From contig JAEDEY010000092.1 in NCBI GenBank assembly GCA_016293065.1, positions 1-7,629 of the forward strand: a stretch of 7,629 bases of DNA. Reading direction: 5' to 3'. The DNA is from Bacteroidales bacterium. GTDB lineage: Bacteria > Bacteroidota > Bacteroidia > Bacteroidales > UBA3663. The notes beneath the pieces are model-generated. The model was not told the DNA's origin and did no database searches. It was given only the letters and a program-made list of their open reading frames with translations. The stretch's first letter is position 1. The number at the start of each line of letters is the position of its first letter. Made by a program: the position numbers and the translations under genes. Below are positions 1 through 5,251 of the stretch, piece by piece.

Positions 1-31
1 ACGTACGTCCAGAGAATACCAGGAAGTACGT
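1..31. repeat. Imperfect inverted repeat at the window edge
   Basis: Bases 1-10 and 22-31 are complementary at nine of ten positions (only 7 and 25 fail to pair), around an 11-base loop. No T-run follows on the plus strand, and the sequence beyond base 1 is not visible. It lies just past the ackA terminator. It may be part of a terminator or site belonging to whatever lies to the left, but I cannot assign a function. Confidence 0.35.
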
Positions 32-45
32 CATAAAAATTCTAA

Positions 46-86
46 GAAAAAAATAGAGCAGACTGCATTGCACAGTCTCCTCTATT
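46..86 (-). terminator. Intrinsic terminator of the pta-ackA operon
   Basis: Read on the minus strand, bases 86-52 form a hairpin. The outer stem is seven pairs (80-86 with 52-58), then there is one C/C mismatch, then an inner stem of six pairs (73-78 with 60-65) and a seven-base loop (66-72). A run of seven A on the plus strand (47-53) gives the U-tract on the transcript. It begins 23 bases past the ackA stop codon, in the orientation needed to end that transcript. Confidence 0.85.
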
Positions 87-108
87 AAATTAATAATGTG
101 TAAAGATT

Positions 109-1305
109 TTACAAAGCTGATACGATCTCCTCTGTATCGGTTGCAATCATAAGTTCCTCGTCGGTTGGGACGACAGCAACTGTTACCTTTGAGTCGGCTG
201 CAGAGATGATTGCCTCGTCGCCATGGATCTTGGCGTTCTGCTCTGGGTCGAGCTTGATGCCGAGGAACTCAAGGTCCTTGCAAACCTGCTCGCGCACATA
301 GTTGTGGTTCTCGCCGACACCGCCAGTGAAAGCGATAGCATCGACACCACCCATGGCAGCAGCATAAGCACCGATGTACTTCTTGAGACGGTAGCAATAA
401 ACGTCGAGAGCCATCTTTGCCTTCTTGTCGCCATCGAGCTGCTTCTGATAGGCATCGCGCATGTCGCTGCAGCCACACATACCGAGCATACCCGACTTCT
501 TGTTGAGCATGGTATCCATCTGTGCAGGTGTCATGCCCTCTTTCTCCATCATGAAGGTAACGGCAGCAGCATCAATATCGCCCGAACGAGTTCCCATCAC
601 AAGGCCTTCGAGCGGAGTCAGACCCATAGTGGTATCAACGCACTTGCCATTGACAACAGCCGACATTGAAGCACCATTGCCGACATGAGCCACGATGAGC
701 TTTGAGTTGTTAGGGTTGAGACCAAGATACTCAATGGCACGCTTAGAGACAAAGCGGTGAGAAGTGCCGTGGAAACCGTAACGGCGCACGCCCCACTTCT
801 CGAACATCTCGTAAGGGATGGCATACATATATGCCTTCTCAGGCATAGTCTGGTGGAAAGCAGTATCGAACACTGCTACCTGTGGAACATTTGGCATGAG
901 CTGCTTCACAGCCATGATACCCTTGAGGTTGGCTGGGTTGTGGAGAGGGCCGAGCACAGAGCACTCCTTGACAATGTCGATGAGCTCGTCGGTCACGAGG
1001 CTCGACTTGGTAACCTTCATTGCGCCATGGAGCACGCGGTGACCCACAGCCTGAATCTCGTCGGCAGACTTCAGCACGCCATACTTTGGATTGAGAAGGT
1101 GCTCAGAGAACACGAACTCAACGGCAGCAGTATGTTCAAGCATGAAATGCTCGACAATGACCTTGTGACCCTCGTTGTCGGTGAGCTTGAGGAATGAGTC
1201 AGGCAGACCAATCTTCTCAACACCACCCTGTGCGATGACTTCCTTGCCATCAAATACCTTATACTTCAATGATGATGAACCGCAGTTCAATACAAGAATC
1301 TTCAT
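109..1305 (-). CDS. ackA: Acetate kinase
   Basis: Cytoplasmic enzyme that transfers phosphate between acetyl phosphate and ADP, giving acetate and ATP. It is the last step of the Pta-AckA pathway. The protein has 398 residues, the normal family length, with the ASKHA-type two-lobed fold. Family landmarks are intact. The N-terminal NCGSSSLK motif contributes N7, S10, S12 and K14. R90 lies in GHRVLHG, D147 in VFDTAFH, H179 in GFHGTSH, N210 in HVGNGAS and R240 in MGTRSGD. FTGGVGEN is at 327-333 and PTDEE with E383 is near the C terminus. By alignment in my head, these match the active-site residues known from the Methanosarcina thermophila enzyme (R91, D148, H180, N211, R241, E384). It is the second gene of the operon, 37 bases after pta, with no TAnnTTTG promoter in the gap, so it is probably co-transcribed. 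A terminator follows. The start ATG is well supported because the essential N7 lies immediately after it. Confidence 0.98.
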   Translation of the reverse strand: MKILVLNCGSSSLKYKVFDGKEVIAQGGVEKIGLPDSFLKLTDNEGHKVIVEHFMLEHTAAVEFVFSEHLLNPKYGVLKSADEIQAVGHRVLHGAMKVTKSSLVTDELIDIVKECSVLGPLHNPANLKGIMAVKQLMPNVPQVAVFDTAFHQTMPEKAYMYAIPYEMFEKWGVRRYGFHGTSHRFVSKRAIEYLGLNPNNSKLIVAHVGNGASMSAVVNGKCVDTTMGLTPLEGLVMGTRSGDIDAAAVTFMMEKEGMTPAQMDTMLNKKSGMLGMCGCSDMRDAYQKQLDGDKKAKMALDVYCYRLKKYIGAYAAAMGGVDAIAFTGGVGENHNYVREQVCKDLEFLGIKLDPEQNAKIHGDEAIISAADSKVTVAVVPTDEELMIATDTEEIVSAL

Positions 1306-1342
1306 AATTAATGATTAGCAATTGATAATTAACAATGAACAA
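1306..1342. repeat. A/T-rich pta-ackA spacer with short near-repeats
   Basis: This 37-base spacer is about four-fifths A+T. On the plus strand it carries three near-copies of one short word: CAATTGA at 1319, CAATGA at 1333 and CAATTA at 1340, the last running into the pta stop codon. There is no TAnnTTTG element for ackA on the minus strand and no convincing hairpin terminator. It most likely serves only as the A/T-rich ribosome-loading leader of ackA. Confidence 0.4.
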
Positions 1343-2377
1343 TTACTTTGCGGCTGCGCGTTCCTTGGCACCGATTGCCTGGTTGCAAGTCACAACGATA
1401 GTCTGATAAACCTCATCGATCGAACAGCCACGGCTGAGATCGTTGACTGGAGCAGCAATACCCTGAAGGATTGGACCTACGGCAGTACCGCCAGTGAGAC
1501 GCTGAACGAGCTTGTAGCAGATGTTGCCTACTTCGAGCGATGGGAACACGAGAGTGTTGCAGTGACCAGCCACAGTCGAACCCTTTGCCTTGCTTGCACC
1601 TACTGCAGGAACGATGGCTGCATCAGCCTGAAGCTCACCGTCGATCTGGAGTTCTGGACGAAGTTCCTTGGCAATGGCAGTAGCCTCAATCACCTTATCG
1701 ACCATCTCATGCTTTGCCGAACCCTTGGTTGAGAAAGAGAGCATACCTACGACAGGAGTCTCAATGCCAGCGATGTCGTGAGCTGTATCAGCCGAGCAAA
1801 CGGCAATCTGACCGAGCTGCTTAGCATCAGGGTTAGGAGTAACTGCACAGTCGGCAAACACGAGGATACCCTCCTTGCCATAAGCCTTTGCAGCCTCGTT
1901 TTCGAGAATCATGATGAATGCGCCAGAGACACAAGAGATGCCAGGAGCTGTCTTGATGATCTGGAGTGCAGGACGAAGCACGTCGCCAGTAGTGTTGCGA
2001 GCACCTGCCACCTGACCGTCAGCCTCTCCGCTCTTGATGATGAGCGTACCGAGGTAGAGAGGATCCTTGACGAGTTCTGCTGCTTTCTCTGGTGTCATGC
2101 CCTTCTTCTCACGGAGCTTGAAGAGGAGGTCGGCATACTTCTGTGCGTTAGGGTTGTTTTCAGGCTCAACGATTGTAGCCTTGTCGATATTCTTAAGACC
2201 ATATTCGGCAACGAGAGCATCGATTTCAGACTTTGCGCCGATGAGCACGATATCTGCGACACCATCACCGAGGATGCGGTCTGCTGCCTGGATTGTACGA
2301 GGTTCTGTGCCTTCTGCAAGGACAATGCGCTGCTTGTTGGCCTTAGCCTTAGCAACGAGCTGATCCATTAATGCCAT
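1343..2377 (-). CDS. pta: Phosphate acetyltransferase
   Basis: Cytoplasmic enzyme that interconverts acetyl-CoA plus phosphate with acetyl phosphate plus CoA, feeding AckA. At 344 residues it is the short form, consisting of a single PTA/PTB domain without the N-terminal DRTGG/BioD-like regulatory region of the long enterobacterial form. Visible signatures are LAEGTEPR near residue 20, SGEADGQVAGARNTTGD around 115-131, DGELQADAA around 246-254, GPILQG near 300 and NDLSRG, whose S315 and R316 match the conserved Ser-Arg pair implicated in catalysis in the Methanosarcina enzyme. It is the first gene of the operon with ackA. A -7 element lies 51 bases upstream of the start codon. M4 (at 2368) is an alternative start; M1 is kept because it gives the longest form, and neither has a Shine-Dalgarno sequence. 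No sign of damage. Confidence 0.97.
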   Translation of the reverse strand: MALMDQLVAKAKANKQRIVLAEGTEPRTIQAADRILGDGVADIVLIGAKSEIDALVAEYGLKNIDKATIVEPENNPNAQKYADLLFKLREKKGMTPEKAAELVKDPLYLGTLIIKSGEADGQVAGARNTTGDVLRPALQIIKTAPGISCVSGAFIMILENEAAKAYGKEGILVFADCAVTPNPDAKQLGQIAVCSADTAHDIAGIETPVVGMLSFSTKGSAKHEMVDKVIEATAIAKELRPELQIDGELQADAAIVPAVGASKAKGSTVAGHCNTLVFPSLEVGNICYKLVQRLTGGTAVGPILQGIAAPVNDLSRGCSIDEVYQTIVVTCNQAIGAKERAAAK

Positions 2378-2427
2378 AAATATATTTTTTTTAATAGTTA
2401 ATATTATTAATTATTATAATTTTGGCG

Positions 2428-2435
2428 CAAAGATA
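2428..2435 (-). promoter_or_regulatory. -7 promoter element of pta-ackA
   Basis: On the minus strand this reads TATCTTTG, a perfect match to the Bacteroidota -7 consensus TAnnTTTG. It lies 51 bases upstream of the pta ATG, giving a leader of about 40-45 A/T-rich bases with no Shine-Dalgarno. No TTTG-like -33 element is found at the usual 18-21 base spacing. That place is occupied by the palindrome at 2456-2471. Confidence 0.7.
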
Positions 2436-2455
2436 ACATTTTTTCATCAACGTGG

Positions 2456-2471
2456 TCTATCTTAAGATAGA
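2456..2471. promoter_or_regulatory. Perfect 16-bp palindrome, candidate operator of pta
   Basis: TCTATCTTAAGATAGA is its own reverse complement at all eight base pairs. Its centre lies about 32 bases upstream of the middle of the pta -7 element, near -40 from the probable transcription start, where an activator would bind next to polymerase. It starts where a -33 element would be expected. Bound protein unknown. As a hairpin it would have only six pairs and a TTAA loop. T follows on the plus strand only, where no gene precedes it. Confidence 0.45.
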
Positions 2472-2501
2472 TTTTTTCATAAATATGCACCAAAAACATT
2501 T

Positions 2502-3344
2502 TTATTCCTCCAATTCGCTACCACAGTATTTACAATGCGTGGCTTTTTCTTCATGTCCCGACCGTCCGCAGTTCGGGCAGTTCTTCTTCTTTGAACCACG
2601 AGGTCTGTTCATCATCGATGCTGAGACAATGCCTGTCGGCACTGCAATGATGGTGTAGCCGAGCAGCATCACCACCGAACTCAGGAATCGTCCCAAAGGC
2701 GTGATAGGAGTGATGTCGCCATAACCCACTGTGGTCAGGGTGACAATAGCCCAATAGATGCTCGTAGGGATATCGGTGAAAGGAGAGCCAGGTTCAGTGC
2801 TTTCGACCATGAACATGATGGTGCCGATGCAGATCACCATAATCACGACAAAGAGGAAGAAGACAAGAATCTTGCGGAAACTTGCCATAATCGAGTCGAT
2901 CAGCATATAGCCTTCCTCAAGGAAACTGAAAAGCTTGAAAATGCGGAAGATACGAATCAGTCGGATGCTTCGGATCACGATCATGAAACGAGCGCTGTGC
3001 ATGAAGAATCCGAGATAGACAGGCAGGATCGACAGCAGATCGACGATGCCGAAGAAACTCAGAGCATAAGCCTTGGGATTAGGCGAACAATACAGTCGGG
3101 CAACGTATTCGGCAGTGAAGAAAATAGTGAGTAAATATTCGAGCACGACCATTATCGTCTGCCCCACATGATGACTGATGAGACTGTCGAATATGGTGAG
3201 GATTATACTAACTAAAATACATATCATCAAAGCGACATCGAAAGTTTTGCCGGCACGCGTGTCGGATTCAAAAATAATGTCATACAATTTGCGTTTCAAA
3301 GCCACATTCGACATGAGGTTATTCCATCGTTCTTTGATTCCCAT
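2502..3344 (-). CDS. Voltage-gated potassium channel with C-terminal zinc ribbon
   Basis: Inner-membrane ion channel subunit of 280 residues, expected to form a tetramer with a potassium-selective pore. Likely S1 is at about 33-53, S2 63-85, S3 96-112. S4 at 119-140 carries a basic residue every third position (R125, R128, R131, R134, K137), the voltage sensor pattern. S5 is at about 159-180, then a pore helix, the filter TTVGYGD ending at D210, and S6 at 219-243. The cytoplasmic tail (248-280) is basic and then has CPNC (256-259) and CKYC (271-274), a four-cysteine zinc ribbon. The family is usually annotated 'ion transporter' (PF00520 type). The ATG at 3342-3344 is supported by the -7 element 61 bases upstream. 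The gene is divergent from the symporter and 124 bases upstream of pta, which has its own promoter. I see no terminator after its stop codon. Physiological role and gating signal are unknown. Confidence 0.93.
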   Translation of the reverse strand: MGIKERWNNLMSNVALKRKLYDIIFESDTRAGKTFDVALMICILVSIILTIFDSLISHHVGQTIMVVLEYLLTIFFTAEYVARLYCSPNPKAYALSFFGIVDLLSILPVYLGFFMHSARFMIVIRSIRLIRIFRIFKLFSFLEEGYMLIDSIMASFRKILVFFLFVVIMVICIGTIMFMVESTEPGSPFTDIPTSIYWAIVTLTTVGYGDITPITPLGRFLSSVVMLLGYTIIAVPTGIVSASMMNRPRGSKKKNCPNCGRSGHEEKATHCKYCGSELEE

Positions 3345-3405
3345 TTTTTTGTTTTCAATGTTTGTTAAGTAATGAAGAATTTGAAAATCTAACTAATTAG
3401 GCAAG

Positions 3406-3413
3406 CAAAGGTA
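3406..3413 (-). promoter_or_regulatory. -7 promoter element of the potassium channel gene
   Basis: On the minus strand this reads TACCTTTG, matching TAnnTTTG exactly, 61 bases upstream of the channel ATG. TTTG words occur further upstream on the minus strand at 3431-3428 and 3440-3437, spaced 14 and 23 bases from the -7 element. Neither is at the ideal distance, so the -33 element is uncertain. Confidence 0.6.
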
Positions 3414-3440
3414 GTGATTTTTCTTCTCAAATAGAGCAAA

Positions 3441-3460
3441 TTGCGTATAATTATACGTAA
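3441..3460. promoter_or_regulatory. 20-bp near-perfect palindrome between divergent promoters
   Basis: TTGCGTATAATTATACGTAA pairs with itself at nine of ten positions (only 3443/3458 fails), with a perfect 14-bp core at 3444-3457. It lies between the minus-strand promoter at 3406-3413 and the plus-strand promoter at 3508-3515, upstream of both. This is a typical place for an operator serving one or both divergent genes. The regulator is unknown, and no regulator gene lies in the window. Confidence 0.45.
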
Positions 3461-3507
3461 ATAACATAATTTTTGACAGATAATTACCCTTTGAATTAAA
3501 AAATCTT

Positions 3508-3515
3508 TATCTTTG
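3508..3515 (+). promoter_or_regulatory. -7 promoter element of the DASS symporter gene
   Basis: TATCTTTG matches TAnnTTTG exactly, 51 bases before the ATG at 3567. No TTTG is found 18-21 bases upstream; the nearest candidates, at 3490-3493 and 3472-3475, are spaced 14 and 32 bases. Transcription should start near 3520, which rules out the in-frame TTG at 3513 as the start codon. Confidence 0.7.
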
Positions 3516-3566
3516 TGCCGTTTTTTTGCAAAACAAATCAAGGAAATAACATTACATATAAATATC

Positions 3567-5099
3567 ATGTCATTTGATTTATCAAAATCCGTTTTGGTTC
3601 GACGCTACAAAAACTTCCGCAACCCGTCGAACGTGAAGACCGTCATCGGCAGTCTTCTGTCCCTCTTTCTTTATTTCGGCATCATTGCGATGCCATCGTC
3701 ATGGTATGGTTTGCCTGGCCTCACACTGGTCGAGCAGCGCATGGTAGCCATCTTCGTCACCGCAGCCATACTCTGGATTTCCGAAGCCATCCCGACATGG
3801 TGTACTTCGGTGCTCATCATCGTGGTCATGCTCCTCACGGTTTCCGACTCCTCGCTATGGTTCTTTGCCAACGATCCTTCGCTTGCCGACCCTAACGCCA
3901 CTCCTTTGGGCAAGCTCATCGACTACAAGGCCATCATGGCATGTTTCGCCGACCCTGTCGTCATGCTCTTCATGGGCGGCTTCGTTCTTGCCATCGGTGT
4001 TGAGAAGGTAGGACTCGATGTAGCAATGGCCAAGGTGCTGCTCTATCCGTTCGGCACCCGCCCAGGTATGGTACTCGCTGGCTTCATCCTTGTCACAGCA
4101 CTCTTCTCGGCATTCATTTCGAACACTGCCACAGCAGCCATGATGCTTGCCTTCCTTGCGCCTGTGCTCCGCTCGATGCATTCCGACAATGGCTCAAAGG
4201 GCAAGATAGCTCTTGCTATGGCCATTCCTCTCGGTGCCAACATCGGTGGTATCGCCACTCCTATCGGCACACCTCCCAACGGCGTGGCTATGAAGTACCT
4301 CAACGACCCTGACACCATCGCGAGCCTTACAGAACAAGGACTTCCTTCAAGCCATGTCTCGTTCCTCGAGTGGTGTTCGGCAATGACTCCTATCACCCTC
4401 ATTATCCTTGCCATTGGCTGGGCTGTGCTCATGTGGATGTTCCCATTCAAGAAAGGCGAACGCATAGAGCTCACCATCGAAGGCGGACTACGCAAGGGTT
4501 ACAAGACATGGGTCGTAGCTATCACCTTCGCACTCACTATCATTCTTTGGTTTACAGGCGAATGGAACGGACTCAATGCCAATGTCGTGGCTCTCGTGCC
4601 TATCTGCTGCCTCTGTCTCACAGGTCTGCTTTCGAAGAAAGATCTTGAGAAGATCAACTGGTCGGTACTCTGGATGGTAGCAGGTGGTTTCGCCCTTGGT
4701 CTTGGCTTCAACAAGTCGGGTCTCGCTGCCGATCTTGTCCATTCCATCCCATTTGGCTCATGGTCGCCTCTTGTAGTTCTTATCTCTGCAGGTGCAATCT
4801 GCTGGCTGCTTTCTAACTTCATTTCAAATTCGGCAACAGCAGCCTTGCTTATTCCAATCCTCTGTGCAGTCGGCTCTGGCATGGGTGAGACTCTCCTCGC
4901 TGTTGGCGGACTCAAGACTCTGCTCTTCGGAACAGCCATGGCAGCATCGCTCGCAATGACACTCCCAATCTCGACCCCTCCTAACGCCATCGCGTCTTCT
5001 ACGGGCATCATCTCGCAGACCGATATGGCAAAGTCGGGTCTCACCATCGGTGTTATGGGTGCAATCGTCGGCTACCTCTTCCTCATTTTTGTATTCTAA
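3567..5099 (+). CDS. DASS/SLC13-family sodium:anion (dicarboxylate-type) symporter
   Basis: Inner-membrane secondary transporter of 510 residues, the usual size for the divalent anion:sodium symporter family (SLC13, VcINDY type). These carry succinate, malate, fumarate, citrate or sulfate with sodium. The two inverted-repeat halves each show the expected substrate and sodium motif pair. The first half has SNTATAA from S185 and GTPPNG at 234-239. The second has SNSATAA from S420 and STPPNA at 469-474. The protein is hydrophobic throughout, with roughly a dozen membrane segments including re-entrant hairpins and a short basic cytoplasmic N terminus (RRYKNFR at 12-18). The frame extends upstream to a TTG at 3513, but that codon is inside the -7 promoter element, so the ATG at 3567 is chosen; its leader is A/T-rich without Shine-Dalgarno. 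The second signature is SNS rather than the canonical SNT. The gene is a single-gene transcript closed by the terminator at 5120-5165. Substrate not determined; a dicarboxylate is the best guess. Confidence 0.93.
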   Translation: MSFDLSKSVLVRRYKNFRNPSNVKTVIGSLLSLFLYFGIIAMPSSWYGLPGLTLVEQRMVAIFVTAAILWISEAIPTWCTSVLIIVVMLLTVSDSSLWFFANDPSLADPNATPLGKLIDYKAIMACFADPVVMLFMGGFVLAIGVEKVGLDVAMAKVLLYPFGTRPGMVLAGFILVTALFSAFISNTATAAMMLAFLAPVLRSMHSDNGSKGKIALAMAIPLGANIGGIATPIGTPPNGVAMKYLNDPDTIASLTEQGLPSSHVSFLEWCSAMTPITLIILAIGWAVLMWMFPFKKGERIELTIEGGLRKGYKTWVVAITFALTIILWFTGEWNGLNANVVALVPICCLCLTGLLSKKDLEKINWSVLWMVAGGFALGLGFNKSGLAADLVHSIPFGSWSPLVVLISAGAICWLLSNFISNSATAALLIPILCAVGSGMGETLLAVGGLKTLLFGTAMAASLAMTLPISTPPNAIASSTGIISQTDMAKSGLTIGVMGAIVGYLFLIFVF

Positions 5100-5119
5100 A
5101 TCTCATAATCTTTTCATAT

Positions 5120-5165
5120 CAATGGCTCGGAATGGTGACATACCAATCCGAGCCATTGCTTTTTT
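5120..5165 (+). terminator. Strong intrinsic terminator after the symporter gene
   Basis: Bases 5120-5131 pair perfectly with 5147-5158 (12 pairs, including CAATGGCTCGGA). After one A/A mismatch a further four pairs (5133-5136 with 5142-5145) close a five-base loop. A run of six T follows at 5160-5165. The hairpin starts 20 bases past the symporter stop and isolates it from the fucosidase gene. There is no A-run before the stem, so it should act on plus-strand transcripts only. Confidence 0.92.
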
Positions 5166-5197
5166 GTGGCTTTTTCAACGTTTTTCAAGCAGAAATT

Positions 5198-5227
5198 TTT
5201 GAATCTTTCATAATATCCTTATCTTTG
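5198..5227 (+). promoter_or_regulatory. Promoter of the GH95 fucosidase gene (-33 and -7)
   Basis: This is the most complete promoter in the window. TTTG at 5198-5201, preceded by more T, is followed by an 18-base spacer and TATCTTTG at 5220-5227. It matches the Bacteroidota pattern TTTG, about 19 bases, TAnnTTTG. Transcription would start near 5232-5235, giving a short leader of about 20 A/T-rich bases before the ATG at 5252. Confidence 0.75.
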
Positions 5228-5251
5228 CACAACTAATACAAATATATATCT

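Noticed and set aside
223..669. Long open frames on the plus strand opposite ackA and pta (for example 223-669, 757-1197, 1778-2371)
   Set aside because: They are antisense to highly conserved genes, have no promoter or family features, and reflect the codon bias of the real frame.
2456..2477. Palindrome plus T-run at 2472-2477 as an intrinsic terminator
   Set aside because: The T-run is on the plus strand, where no gene precedes it. On the minus strand, where the channel gene ends, no U-tract follows the dyad, and the stem is only six pairs with low GC.
2492..2503. AAAAACATTTTT at the end of the channel gene as a terminator hairpin
   Set aside because: It has only A-T pairs and a two-base loop, so it would not form a stable terminator.
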